Shown: positions 29,013 through 37,958, counted from the stretch's first letter. The stretch: DNA of 64,000 nucleotides from Jannaschia sp. CCS1 (GCF_000013565.1 NC_007802.1:3410001-3474000), one strand, 5' to 3'. Notes: a model not told the origin generated them from the sequence alone. Numbers and translations: made by a program.

Positions 29013-29812
29013 GGGGTGGTGGGCTGCAGGCGTCCGCCCTCGCGGATCGGTGTGATCGTCCTGGCCTTGCCGGTCTGGTCATCAGTCTCGACCATCACGC
29101 CCGACAATGTGGCTTCGCCCTTGGCGGGTGTGAACCGCTCTTTCGGCATGCCGGTGATGAACCGGCGCAGCGGCTCCACCTTATCCATCCCGATGACGGA
29201 ATTGTAGTCGCCGCACATGCCCGCATCCGTCATATAGCCCGTGCCGCCGGGCAGGATCATCGCGTCGCCCGTGGGGACATGGGTGTGGGTGCCGACCACA
29301 AGGCTGGCGCGCCCGTCACAGAAATGACCGATGGCCATTTTCTCGGACGTGGCCTCGGCATGGATGTCGATAATGCGCACCGGGGCCTGGCCGCCGAGGG
29401 TCTTGATCGCGCCTTCAAGGGCAGAGAACGGATCGTCAAACGGACGCTTCATGAACACCTGCCCCAGCGCTTGCGCCACCAGCACCTTGCGGCCTCTCAC
29501 GTCAAACAATCGCGCGCCCTTGCCCGGTGCGGCTTTGGAGAAGTTCAGGGGCCGGATGATGCGCGGCTCATGTTCAATGAACTGAAGCATGTCCTTTTGG
29601 TCGAACGCGTGATCGCCAAGCGTGATGCAATCGGCCCCGGCCTCCAGCAGGGTCTTGGCGTGCGCGCCCGAGAGGCCCATGCCAGAGGTCGCGTTCTCGC
29701 CATTGAGCACCACGAAATCGACCCGCCAGTCCGAGCGGAGCTTGGGCAACCGCTCGGAGATCGCCGCACGGCCGGACCGGCCCATCACATCGCCAAGGAA
29801 AAGAATACGCAT
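29009..29812 (-). CDS. ymdB: YmdB-family metallophosphoesterase (TIGR00282)
   Basis: This 267-residue enzyme is of the calcineurin-like family that includes 2',3'-cyclic nucleotide phosphodiesterases. Metal-binding motifs are FLGDVMG near residues 5-11, NGENAT near 37, GDHAFD near 66, DIHAEATSEK near 148-157, and GTHTHVPTGD near 173-182. The length is typical. It starts an apparent two-gene unit with the EamA gene and lies 38 bases after the folate gene. Confidence 0.92.
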   Translation of the reverse strand: MRILFLGDVMGRSGRAAISERLPKLRSDWRVDFVVLNGENATSGMGLSGAHAKTLLEAGADCITLGDHAFDQKDMLQFIEHEPRIIRPLNFSKAAPGKGARLFDVRGRKVLVAQALGQVFMKRPFDDPFSALEGAIKTLGGQAPVRIIDIHAEATSEKMAIGHFCDGRASLVVGTHTHVPTGDAMILPGGTGYMTDAGMCGDYNSVIGMDKVEPLRRFITGMPKERFTPAKGEATLSGVMVETDDQTGKARTITPIREGGRLQPTTP

Positions 29813-29850
29813 TGCACGGGCTTAGGCGCGCTTGGCGCTGGCGGCAAGAC

Positions 29851-30429
29851 TTAGGGTGATGTGCCGGGATCGTTTATCTGGCCGTTTTCGGTGATCAGCG
29901 TATCCAGTGGCTGATCGGTCGGCTCCTGCGGGACCTCTGGCAATTCCTGCGCGGCATAGGCGAGGCCAATCGCGCGGGTGGGGGCCGCGTCGCGCAACCT
30001 CTCCAAAGTGCGGTCGTAGAAGCCGCCGCCATATCCCAAACGGTGAAGGGTGGCGTCAAAGGCCACAAGCGGCACGATAAGGGTATCGGGTATCAGCCAG
30101 TCGCCACGGCTGGGAACCTGCGCGCCGAACGGGCCGCTTTCCATGGGCATATCAGGCGTCCATTCGCGAAACTCCAGCGGTTGGCCCGCGCCCTGGATAA
30201 CGGGCACGCAAAGGCGCGCTCCAGCGTTGTGGAGTGCTGCCATCGCCGGCAACGGAGAGATCTCGGTTCGGATCGGCATGTATCCCGCGATGATGCGGCC
30301 CTTGGCGGGACCGATCTCTGCCAGCAAAGAGGCGGTCGCCGCAGGTGTCTTCACGGCTGCGTCCGCATGCGCCAGTTGACGGGCAGCTAAAGCGATCTTG
30401 CGGGCGGCGGATTTGGCGTCTTGCGTCAT
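29851..30429 (-). CDS. fau: 5-formyltetrahydrofolate cyclo-ligase
   Basis: It converts 5-formyl-THF to 5,10-methenyl-THF with ATP, salvaging the inactive folate. The 192-residue protein has the nucleotide-binding loop LGYGGGFYDRTL near residues 138-149, DTLIVPLVAFD near 122, and RKIALAARQ at the N-terminus. ATG 30429 is the first plausible start. In many proteobacteria this gene follows 6S RNA, but only 76 bases separate it from the divergent VOC gene, so no 6S RNA is present here. Confidence 0.93.
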   Translation of the reverse strand: MTQDAKSAARKIALAARQLAHADAAVKTPAATASLLAEIGPAKGRIIAGYMPIRTEISPLPAMAALHNAGARLCVPVIQGAGQPLEFREWTPDMPMESGPFGAQVPSRGDWLIPDTLIVPLVAFDATLHRLGYGGGFYDRTLERLRDAAPTRAIGLAYAAQELPEVPQEPTDQPLDTLITENGQINDPGTSP

Positions 30430-30505
30430 GGGCGCAGGAAGGCCCGAAACGCAGAAAGATGCTAGGTGCTTTCCGACGCGTGAGCCATCGGCTACGACTG
30501 GACCC

Positions 30506-31120
30506 ATGCTGACATTTGATCATATCGCCGTCTCGTCCGAGACCCTTGGGTCCGGTGCGCGCGACCTGGAAACCGCCCTTGGCCAGCCTTTGCTGCCCGG
30601 CGGAGAGCATCCGGACATGGGCACCCACAACCGTCTGCTGTCGTTCGGGCCGGATGAATATTTTGAACTGATCGCGATAAACCCCGATGCCAGGGGACCT
30701 GATCAGCCGCGCTGGTTCGACCTTGATACCTTCAGCGGGCCGACGCGGGTCACGAACTGGATCTGCCGCTGTCCGGATATTGAGGCCGCAATTGCAGCCG
30801 CGCCCGACGGGATCGGCGTTCCGTGGCGGTTGGAGCGGGCGGATTTGCGGTGGACGATGGCTGTGCCGCGCGACGGGAAGCTGCCGTTTGACGGGCTGTT
30901 CCCGGCGCTGATCCAGTGGCATGGGACGGCGCATCCCGCGCCTCGGTTGCAGGACACTGGTGTGCGGTTGAAGGAACTGCGCCTGCATTCGCCGCAGGCG
31001 GACGCCCTTCGGGCAGCGCTCACCCCGCTCCTCCGTGACGCACGCGTCATCGTCCTCGCGGCGGACACGTCCCGGATCGAGGCGGTGCTGAGTACGCCAG
31101 GCGGGGACGTGACGCCGTGA
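30506..31120 (+). CDS. VOC/glyoxalase-like domain protein
   Basis: The 204-residue protein matches the glyoxalase-like group 3 pattern. It starts LTFDHIAVSSETL with the metal-ligand His, has MGTHNRLLSFGPDEYFELIAI near residues 38-58 and a second module beginning WICRCPDIEAAI. No substrate can be assigned. Its stop overlaps the GTG start of the acetyltransferase gene (GTGA), indicating coupling. It is divergent from the folate ligase gene. Confidence 0.88.
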   Translation: MLTFDHIAVSSETLGSGARDLETALGQPLLPGGEHPDMGTHNRLLSFGPDEYFELIAINPDARGPDQPRWFDLDTFSGPTRVTNWICRCPDIEAAIAAAPDGIGVPWRLERADLRWTMAVPRDGKLPFDGLFPALIQWHGTAHPAPRLQDTGVRLKELRLHSPQADALRAALTPLLRDARVIVLAADTSRIEAVLSTPGGDVTP

Positions 31121-31587
31121 TTGACCTGGCAGGGCCGAGCGACGCAGACGCCGTCCGCCGCTTGTGGAACGAGATCATTGCGGAGACGACGATCACCTTC
31201 ACCTCGGCACCCAAAACCGCCGAACAGATCGACCGGCTGGTCGCGGATCAACCCGTATTCATCGCGCGAGACGGGACCCGGGTGCTGGGGTTCGCGACCT
31301 ATGCCCAGTTCCGCGGCGGCGATGGGTATCGCCTGACTCAGGAACACGCGATTTACCTGACCGGTGACGCGCGGGGCCGTGGGTTGGGCCGCGGATTGAT
31401 GCGGGCGGTGGAAGACCATGCCCGGGCCGCGGGCACCCATTCGCTGATCGGCGGCATCTCGGGCGAGAACACCGATGGTATCGCCTTTCACACCGCCATT
31501 GGGTTCATCCATCTGGGGCGCCTTCCAGAGGTGGGGCACAAGTTCGGGCGGTTCCTGGATCTGGTGCTGATGCAAAAGCAACTGTAG
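31117..31587 (+). CDS. GNAT-family N-acetyltransferase
   Basis: This 156-residue acetyltransferase belongs to the phosphinothricin acetyltransferase-like group. The acetyl-CoA loop is DARGRGLGRGLMRA near residues 87-100. The C-terminal IGGISGENTDGIAFHTAIGFIHLGRLPEVGHKFGRFLD region has the order seen in Pat/YncA proteins. It probably acylates a small amine. It uses a GTG start overlapping the stop of the VOC gene; no strong ribosome site is seen, consistent with termination-reinitiation. Confidence 0.9.
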   Translation: MIDLAGPSDADAVRRLWNEIIAETTITFTSAPKTAEQIDRLVADQPVFIARDGTRVLGFATYAQFRGGDGYRLTQEHAIYLTGDARGRGLGRGLMRAVEDHARAAGTHSLIGGISGENTDGIAFHTAIGFIHLGRLPEVGHKFGRFLDLVLMQKQL

Positions 31588-31667
31588 GCGGCGGGCCCAG
31601 GGAAAAGCTGCCATGCGCCTGCGCTTTCCCCCTGACGCTTCGCACCTCTAGGCGGTAAGCTGTGAAC

Positions 31668-32375
31668 ATGTCACTTTGGACTCGCATCTCAGAGGCGCTG
31701 GAAGCGCTGCGCCAGGGCGAAAGCCTGTCGGAGGTTTTCGGCCGTCTACGCACGCCGCCGGAGCGGACGGTGGCCTTCACGATTGCGGTTATTGCGCTGT
31801 CGGCCAAGATGGCCAAAGCCGATGGCCTCGTGACCCGCGATGAGGTGACAGCCTTCCGCCGCGTGTTCCATATTCCCCCCGCCGATGAACCTGCCGCCGC
31901 GCGGGTCTTCAACATGGCGCGGGAGGATGTCGCGGGGTTCGAGCAATACGCCGACCGCATCGCGCGGATGTTCCGCGTCGATGGCAAACCCTGCGGGGCC
32001 GACAGCGTGCTGTGCGATTTGATGGAAGGGCTCTTCCACATTGCCACGGCGGATGGCGAATATCACCCGGCAGAAGATGCCTTCCTGACCCGTGTGGCCG
32101 AGATCTTCGGGATGGAGGAGGCCGCCTTCCACCTTCTGCGCGCCCGCTACGCGCCCGATCATGCGCCTGACCCCTACGGCGTTCTGGGTGTTTCACCGGA
32201 TGCGCCGCTGGACGAGGTGCGCGCCAGTTACCGCGCGCAGGTGCGCCAGACACATCCCGACCAGATGGTCGCGCGCGGCGTGCCGGAAGAGGCCATCAAG
32301 ATCGCCGAGCAGCGGATGCAGGCGATCAACCGCGCCTGGGAGGAGATCCAGAACCGTCGCCGGGAACCCGCCTGA
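31668..32375 (+). CDS. TerB-like / J-domain protein (DjlA-like)
   Basis: The 235-residue protein has an N-terminal TerB-like helical domain (about residues 35-150) with VIALSAKMAKADGLVTRDEV and IATADGEYHPAEDAF. A C-terminal J domain begins at DPYGVLGVSPDA and includes the HPD motif in QTHPDQM. It therefore probably stimulates DnaK ATPase. Unlike E. coli DjlA it lacks an N-terminal membrane helix. ATG 31668 is preferred to GTG 31662. The next gene begins immediately after its stop. Confidence 0.9.
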   Translation: MSLWTRISEALEALRQGESLSEVFGRLRTPPERTVAFTIAVIALSAKMAKADGLVTRDEVTAFRRVFHIPPADEPAAARVFNMAREDVAGFEQYADRIARMFRVDGKPCGADSVLCDLMEGLFHIATADGEYHPAEDAFLTRVAEIFGMEEAAFHLLRARYAPDHAPDPYGVLGVSPDAPLDEVRASYRAQVRQTHPDQMVARGVPEEAIKIAEQRMQAINRAWEEIQNRRREPA

Positions 32376-33389
32376 ATGCGACCCAAACTGCGCTTTGCCA
32401 CCTACAATGTGGAATGGTTCTTCAAACTGTTCGATGATGAGGGGCGGCTGTTGCGTGATGACGGTTGGTCGGGCCGCTGGAATGTGACTCGGACCGCACA
32501 GATCGACGCCCTGGCCCGCGTGTTCCGGGCCATGGACGCTGATGCCGTATTGGTGGTGGAAGCCCCGGACACCAGCCGGGGCCGCGACGGGGCGGTCGCG
32601 TTGCGCAGTTTTGCGGCACATGCCGGTCTGCGCGCCCGCGAGGTATTGGCAGGCTTCCCGAATGAGACGCAGCAGGAACTGATGTTGCTGTATGACCCGG
32701 ACGTGATCACGGCGCGCCACGATCCGCTGGAGGCCGGTGCCCCGCAATTTGACGCGGAATTCGCGATTGATCTGGATATCGACGCGACCGAGGATCTCGT
32801 GCGCTTCTCCAAACCGCCGCTGGAGGCGGCGTTGGAGACACCTGTCGGGCCGCTGCGCCTGATCGGGGCCCATGTAAAATCGAAGGCACCCCATGGGGCT
32901 GTGACCGATGCGGATGTGATGCGCATCGCCATTGCCAACCGCCGCAAGCAGTTGGCGCAATGCATATGGCTGCGCCGGAGGGTGGAGGCGCATCTGGACG
33001 CCGGCGATGCGCTGATCGTGGCGGGTGATCTGAATGATGGCCCCGGATTGGATGAGTATGAGGCCCTATTCGGGCGCTCCGGCCTGGAGATTATCCTGGG
33101 GACCGCGGGGGTGGCCGAACGGCGGCTTTTTGATCCCCACGCGGCGCAGGCGCTGCAATCAAAGTTGTCCGCCACACCCACCACGGCGCGGTTTTTCAAG
33201 CGACACGAGAACCGGTATCTGCAAGCCCTGCTCGACTACGTCATGGTGTCGCCTGCCCTGCGCCTTCGCGCGGACCGCTGGCACATCTGGCACCCCTTCG
33301 ATGACCCCGATTGCTGGGGTCAAACCGACCTGCGAGAGGCGCTTTTGACGGCGTCCGATCACTTCCCCGTCAGCCTGGACTTGATCTGA
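32376..33389 (+). CDS. Endonuclease/exonuclease/phosphatase-family protein
   Basis: This 337-residue DNase I-like enzyme has FATYNVEWFF near residue 8 (metal-adjacent Asn), VEAPDTSRGRDG near 62 (catalytic Glu), IGAHVKSK near 165 and VAGDLNDGPG near 212 (the Asp/Asn pair). It ends with TASDHFPVSLDL, the conserved SDH motif. The substrate could be nucleic acid or a phosphoester. Its ATG directly follows the stop of the J-domain gene. There is no signal peptide, so it should be cytosolic. Confidence 0.87.
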   Translation: MRPKLRFATYNVEWFFKLFDDEGRLLRDDGWSGRWNVTRTAQIDALARVFRAMDADAVLVVEAPDTSRGRDGAVALRSFAAHAGLRAREVLAGFPNETQQELMLLYDPDVITARHDPLEAGAPQFDAEFAIDLDIDATEDLVRFSKPPLEAALETPVGPLRLIGAHVKSKAPHGAVTDADVMRIAIANRRKQLAQCIWLRRRVEAHLDAGDALIVAGDLNDGPGLDEYEALFGRSGLEIILGTAGVAERRLFDPHAAQALQSKLSATPTTARFFKRHENRYLQALLDYVMVSPALRLRADRWHIWHPFDDPDCWGQTDLREALLTASDHFPVSLDLI

Positions 33390-33416
33390 ACGCCTGCCCG
33401 CCCCCATCTTAGACCC

Positions 33417-33767
33417 ATGAAACATGCACTTTCCGTAGGACTTGTGGTTGGCGCGCTAGCGATTGCGGCGCCCGCAGCCGCGCAAGACGACAGTGAGTTG
33501 AGCGAGGGCCTGGGCCTTCTGGGCGAGGGCACGAGGATGATCCTGGAGGGGCTGATGGAAGAGATGCGCCCCATGATCGAGGAGGCACGCCCCTATTTCG
33601 AGGATGAGGTATTGCCGTTTCTCAACCGCATGGGTGAGTTGATGGACGATGTGACGTCTTATGAATTGCCCGAGCGGCTGCCCAACGGGGACATCATCAT
33701 CCGCCGGTCTCCCGACGCGCCAGAGTTTATACCAGAGGTGGAGGACGGCGGAGACGTCGAATTGTGA
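33417..33767 (+). CDS. Small periplasmic protein of unknown function
   Basis: The 116-residue product has a signal peptide cleaved after APAAA (about residue 22). The mature protein is strongly acidic and helical (GEGTRMILEGLMEEMRP region), ends EVEDGGDVEL, and has no cysteine. I cannot assign a family. It follows the nuclease gene by 27 bases and converges with the small lipoprotein gene with 35 bases between stops. Confidence 0.75.
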   Translation: MKHALSVGLVVGALAIAAPAAAQDDSELSEGLGLLGEGTRMILEGLMEEMRPMIEEARPYFEDEVLPFLNRMGELMDDVTSYELPERLPNGDIIIRRSPDAPEFIPEVEDGGDVEL

Positions 33768-33802
33768 CGCCTCCGCCGCTTTGGGCTGCTTATAGAATGC
33801 GT

Positions 33803-33979
33803 TTACCGATTAAGAGGGTCGGGATCGGGTCCTCGAAGGCCGGGGTCGCTTTGCGCTTGCTCCTCTTCCGGAACAATCCCAGCTTGGGTCGGACCGGGCC
33901 ATGGTTCTGCGATGCCACAGGCCGTCAATCCAGATGCAGTCAGCACGAGAAGTGCGCAAATCTTCAAAGTCTTGGTCAT
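33803..33979 (-). CDS. Very small lipoprotein (58 residues)
   Basis: The product starts MTKTLKICALLVLTASGLTAC, with a lipobox LTAC at residues 18-21, and continues as a short Pro/Glu-rich tail ending GPDPDPLNR. Only 37 residues remain after lipidation. AGAAGGAG lies about 10 bases before the ATG, which supports translation. The layout recalls small lipoproteins such as LptM, which also have a short proline-rich tail, but no identity is claimed. The gene is isolated on the minus strand upstream of pepF. Confidence 0.7.
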   Translation of the reverse strand: MTKTLKICALLVLTASGLTACGIAEPWPGPTQAGIVPEEEQAQSDPGLRGPDPDPLNR

Positions 33980-34158
33980 TTGAAATACTCCTTCTGGGTT
34001 ATCGTACTCCGGTGATAACGGATCCGTGATCCCCGCTGTATGGCAGGAATCCCGCCTTACTCGGCAAGGAATTGCCGAAAAATCAAAGGTTCCTGGGGTT
34101 GAGGCCCGGCACGCTCGGGCGCATATCTGTCACAACAGTTTTGACACGAGGACGTCCC

Positions 34159-35982
34159 ATGCGCTTGACCTACCCCGCCCCGCTCCGTGATGCCGCTGCT
34201 GAAACCGGGGGCGCACCGTTGGAGGGTTTGCCCGTGTGGGATCTGAGCGATCTTTATGAGGGGCAGGATGCCGCGAGCCTGAAACGGGATCTGGACTGGC
34301 TGGAGGAGGCCTGTCAGTCCTTCGCCGCGGACTATGAGGGCAAACTGGCCGATCTGGACGCCGATGGCCTGCTGGACTGCACCCTGCGCTATGAGAAGAT
34401 CGACATGATCGCGGGCCGTATCATGTCGTTTGCCGGTCTGCGCTACTACCAGAAGACCACCGACGGCGAGCGCGCCAAATTCATGTCCGACATGCAGGAC
34501 AAGATCACCACCTACACAACGCCGCTGGTGTTTTTCTCCCTCGAATTCAACCGGATCGAGGATGCGCAGTATGATGCGATGATGGACAAGAACGCGGATC
34601 TTGCGCGCTACAAGCCCGTCTTTGACCGCATGCGCGCGATGAAGCCCTATCAGCTGAGCGATGAGTTGGAGAAATTCCTCCACGATACTTCCGTCGTGGG
34701 TGCGTCGGCGTGGAACAAGCTCTTCGACGAGCAGATCGCGGGCCTGACCTTCGATGTGGACGGAGAGAGCCTGGGCATTGAGGCCACGCTGAACCTGATG
34801 ACCGACAGTGACCGCGCGCGGCGCGAGGCCGGTGCAAAAGCGCTGGCTGAAAAGTTCGAAGACACCGCGCCGCTGTTTGCGCGGGTGCACAACACGCTGG
34901 CGAAGGAAAAAGAGATCGGCGACCGGTGGCGGGGTCTGCCCTCACCGCAGGCGGGCCGTCACCTCGCCAACCATGTGGAGCCCGAGGTGGTGGAGGCCCT
35001 GCGCAACGCCGTCGTGAAGGCCTACCCTCGCCTGTCCCACCGCTACTACAAGCTGAAGGCCAAATGGATGGGCCTTGAAAAGATGGAGGTCTGGGACCGC
35101 AACGCACCCCTGCCGATGTCCGAGGACCGGATCGTCGGCTGGGACGAGGCGCGCCGCGTCGTGTCGGAGGCCTATGCGGGCTTTGATCCACGCATGGCAG
35201 AATTGGCAGAGCCGTTCTTCACCGACGGCTGGATCGATGCGGGCGTGAAGGAAGGCAAAGCGCCCGGGGCCTTCGCCCACCCGACCGTCACGGATGTGCA
35301 CCCCTATGTGATGCTCAACTACCTCGGCAAACCGCGCGACGTGATGACGTTGGCGCACGAATTGGGCCACGGCGTCCATCAACGCCTGGCCGCGGCGCAG
35401 GGCGAGATGTTGTCCTCTACGCCTCTGACACTGGCCGAGACCGCCAGCGTGTTCGGCGAAATGCTAACCTTCCGCAAGATGCTGTCGGAAGCCAAGGACG
35501 ACGCCACCCGCAAGGTCATGCTGGCCGGTAAGGTGGAGGATATGATCAACACTGTCGTGCGCCAGATCGCCTTCTATGATTTCGAATGCAAGCTGCACGA
35601 TGCGCGACGTGGCGGAGAGCTGACGGTCGACGACATAAACGCCCTTTGGATGTCGGTGCAGGGCGAAAGCCTCGGGCCCGTGTTCAATTTCATGGACGGG
35701 TATGAGACCTTCTGGGCCTATATCCCCCACTTCGTCCATTCGCCCTTCTACGTCTATGCCTACGCCTTTGGCGACGGCCTCGTGAACGCCTTGTACGCGG
35801 TCTATGCGGAGGGCAACGAGGGCTTCGAGGAAAAGTATTTCGACATGCTGCGCGCGGGCGGATCGAAGCACCACAAGGAACTTCTCGCTCCCTTTGGGCT
35901 GGACGCCTCGGACCCTGCATTCTGGGACAAGGGCCTGAGCATGATCGAGGGCTTCATTGATGAGCTGGAAGCGATGGAGTGA
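34159..35982 (+). CDS. pepF: Oligoendopeptidase F (M3 family metallopeptidase)
   Basis: The 607-residue cytosolic zinc peptidase cleaves short peptides. The M3 zinc motif is LAHELGHGVHQ near residue 400, with the third ligand Glu in LAETASVFGEM about 25 residues later. The N-terminal helical PepF domain starts with LPVWDLSDLYEG. GAGG lies 7 bases before ATG 34159; an open extension to 34072 has no good start. It is monocistronic and convergent with the VPLPA-CTERM gene. Confidence 0.95.
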   Translation: MRLTYPAPLRDAAAETGGAPLEGLPVWDLSDLYEGQDAASLKRDLDWLEEACQSFAADYEGKLADLDADGLLDCTLRYEKIDMIAGRIMSFAGLRYYQKTTDGERAKFMSDMQDKITTYTTPLVFFSLEFNRIEDAQYDAMMDKNADLARYKPVFDRMRAMKPYQLSDELEKFLHDTSVVGASAWNKLFDEQIAGLTFDVDGESLGIEATLNLMTDSDRARREAGAKALAEKFEDTAPLFARVHNTLAKEKEIGDRWRGLPSPQAGRHLANHVEPEVVEALRNAVVKAYPRLSHRYYKLKAKWMGLEKMEVWDRNAPLPMSEDRIVGWDEARRVVSEAYAGFDPRMAELAEPFFTDGWIDAGVKEGKAPGAFAHPTVTDVHPYVMLNYLGKPRDVMTLAHELGHGVHQRLAAAQGEMLSSTPLTLAETASVFGEMLTFRKMLSEAKDDATRKVMLAGKVEDMINTVVRQIAFYDFECKLHDARRGGELTVDDINALWMSVQGESLGPVFNFMDGYETFWAYIPHFVHSPFYVYAYAFGDGLVNALYAVYAEGNEGFEEKYFDMLRAGGSKHHKELLAPFGLDASDPAFWDKGLSMIEGFIDELEAME

Positions 35983-36066
35983 GTATGTGGCGGTGCTGTG
36001 CGGCGTTCACCGACTGGATCAGGCCACCCTTTTCGTGATGGATGGTCTGACCCGGTGCGCCAAGCC

Positions 36067-36687
36067 TTAGACAACAACCTGGCGGCGGCGACGTAGCAGG
36101 GCGAGCCCGCCCAGGCCACCAAGCAGCAGCGGCAGTGCGGCGGGGAGCGGGATCACGGCGGCGTTGAAATCCGTCAGCGACGCGACTGGCGGCGTGGTCA
36201 GAAAGCCAAACGGCTCATTCGGTGTGCCGCTTAACAGCGTGCGAAAATTTCCAGGAACTCCGATACCGTTGTAGTTCCAAGTCATATCTGCGAGGACGTC
36301 GGAAACGCCCGTGAACCGGACGAAGAAGTCATTTTCATCCGGCAGCCATGGACCTGGCACAAGCCGATCAATGCGCGTTGTAGAGACTGAGCCAGAAAAA
36401 TCTCTGGCCTGCCAGCCAGACTGCACCTCAGTCACAAAACCTCTCCCGAACGGCCCCGGTGTTCCGAAACCGACCGGACCGGTTTGATTGACTGTCAACG
36501 ACGAGATTTGCAACGTGTTGGTGAACTCTGGATCATTGACGTCAATCCAAAACTGCATCTCATAAATGAAGCGCGTGGGGTCGGTTGGATCCGCCGCACG
36601 TGTGTATTCAAAATTGACCAAAGAGGCGGCCGCGGGCGTGACCATAGCCATGCACACAACCACGGCTAACGAGAGGAGCTTTCGCAT
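36067..36687 (-). CDS. VPLPA-CTERM sorting-domain protein
   Basis: The 206-residue exported protein has a signal peptide (cleavage after TPAAA, near residue 21) and a beta-rich central part. Its C-terminal tripartite tag VIPLPAALPLLLGGLGGLALLRRRR has a PLPA motif, a hydrophobic helix and an arginine cluster, and is written here as consecutive parts of residues 178-203. Such tags are recognised by an exosortase-type peptidase, in Rhodobacterales usually XrtA/D-like, often for exopolysaccharide-associated proteins. No exosortase gene is in the window. It lies 221 bases downstream of the LuxR-like gene. Confidence 0.85.
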   Translation of the reverse strand: MRKLLSLAVVVCMAMVTPAAASLVNFEYTRAADPTDPTRFIYEMQFWIDVNDPEFTNTLQISSLTVNQTGPVGFGTPGPFGRGFVTEVQSGWQARDFSGSVSTTRIDRLVPGPWLPDENDFFVRFTGVSDVLADMTWNYNGIGVPGNFRTLLSGTPNEPFGFLTTPPVASLTDFNAAVIPLPAALPLLLGGLGGLALLRRRRQVVV

Positions 36688-36908
36688 AATTCAAATCCTT
36701 TAACAGACCAAAACAAAGTGACGCCAAAGGCCGAAGCGCCTTGAGGCAGCAGATTTGACGTCACATTACGTTAGGGGACGCGCGTCGGACGGGACAACGC
36801 CCCCCAACCACCAGTTTGGTTCAGGAATTCGCACGAATTTTAGCGATGGGACGTTTTTTCGGGACAGCGGCGCCGTTGGGGCCGGTTGGCCCGGGAGGAT
36901 CGCGGTGC

Positions 36909-37958
36909 CTACAGGAAGACCAAGGCGTTGATGATGGCGGCTTTGCCGACGGCCTCCGCATTGGTGCGGGCGTTTAGTTTACCGCGCGCGGACGCCAGTA
37001 ATTTGGCAAAGGCCCGTTCGCTGATCTTCATCGACCGGGCCGCATCTGCCGCCCGGTCGCCCCGCGCCAAGGCCGATACGGCATCGCGTTCGCGAACGGT
37101 CAGCCGCACCCGAGCCGCCAGCGTGCCATTGGTTAAGACGGCACCATGCATTGCCATCGCCGTGGCCCGGATGTCCTCGGCCATGTCAGCAATGCGGGCG
37201 CTGGGGTCGTCTGCGGCCGACAGTGTGATGGCCATTCCGACGAACCCGGGGCCCGCGGGGAACCCCAGCACCATCATGTGCCGCGCGCCATCGTCCTGGC
37301 AGGCACGATAAAATGCGGCGAGGGTGGGCGGTTGCCCCATGGGATCAAGGGCCACGGATGGAACACTCACCGGCGCGTTGAACAGGCTGAGCGCCGCGGG
37401 TTGCCCCGCCAACCCGTTATTCGCCCGGAATGCGGCCTCGATCTGAGGAGGGGCGAGGAAGGCGTCAATTATGTCGCCCCGCAGGAACCCCTGCACCGAG
37501 TGGGGCAAGAAGCAGTAGTAGACGTGCTGCGCGCCCACCTCCGACAGGGTCTCTTTGACTGCCGCAAGCGCCTGCTCCACACTGGTCGATGTGCGCAGCC
37601 GTGCCGCGAAAGTGCGGTCCGTCGCACCCCCCGGCAGCATGGCGTTCGTAGCCGACGGCCAGCAATGAAACGCATCGAGCTGATCATCGGGGATCAGCTC
37701 CGTGACGGCCCGGACAAGGGCAGTCGTCGTTTCGACCGCGAACGTCCGGCGGAGGTCGGCCAGATGCTTCTCCAACGTCGAGGTCGAGATCGAAAGAACT
37801 TCCGCAACACCCTGAACCGGTGTGCCCATCCGCAACAGGGCAACGCATTGGGCCTGACGTTCGGACAAATTGAAGGTGTGGGCAAGATCGGCGACGTTTG
37901 GGGCTTGGCCCGCTGCTGTCCCGTGGAATGTCTCATTCTGGGCGATGCGGCGCACCAT
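36909..37958 (-). CDS. LuxR-like regulator with an HTH domain at each end
   Basis: The 349-residue protein has a GerE-type helix-turn-helix at about residues 28-88 (LSERQAQCVALLRMG, then ISTSTLEKHLADLRR). A second lies at about 285-349 (LTVRERDAVSALARG, then ISERAFAKLLASARGKL). Between them a region of about 150 residues, from STSVEQALAAVKETL, resembles an autoinducer-binding-type sensor. Ordinary LuxR proteins have one C-terminal HTH. GGAAGGG precedes the ATG. It is divergent from the dipeptidase gene (137 bases) and precedes the VPLPA gene on the same strand. The ligand and targets are unknown. Confidence 0.82.
   Translation of the reverse strand: MVRRIAQNETFHGTAAGQAPNVADLAHTFNLSERQAQCVALLRMGTPVQGVAEVLSISTSTLEKHLADLRRTFAVETTTALVRAVTELIPDDQLDAFHCWPSATNAMLPGGATDRTFAARLRTSTSVEQALAAVKETLSEVGAQHVYYCFLPHSVQGFLRGDIIDAFLAPPQIEAAFRANNGLAGQPAALSLFNAPVSVPSVALDPMGQPPTLAAFYRACQDDGARHMMVLGFPAGPGFVGMAITLSAADDPSARIADMAEDIRATAMAMHGAVLTNGTLAARVRLTVRERDAVSALARGDRAADAARSMKISERAFAKLLASARGKLNARTNAEAVGKAAIINALVFL

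Noticed and set aside
30430-30505. Possible 6S RNA upstream of the 5-formyl-THF cyclo-ligase gene
   Set aside because: Known synteny suggested it, but only 76 bases separate the divergent genes, too short for 6S RNA, and no suitable fold was seen.
36909-37958. Complete quorum-sensing pair
   Set aside because: No luxI-type synthase gene was found on either strand near the LuxR-like gene or elsewhere in the window.
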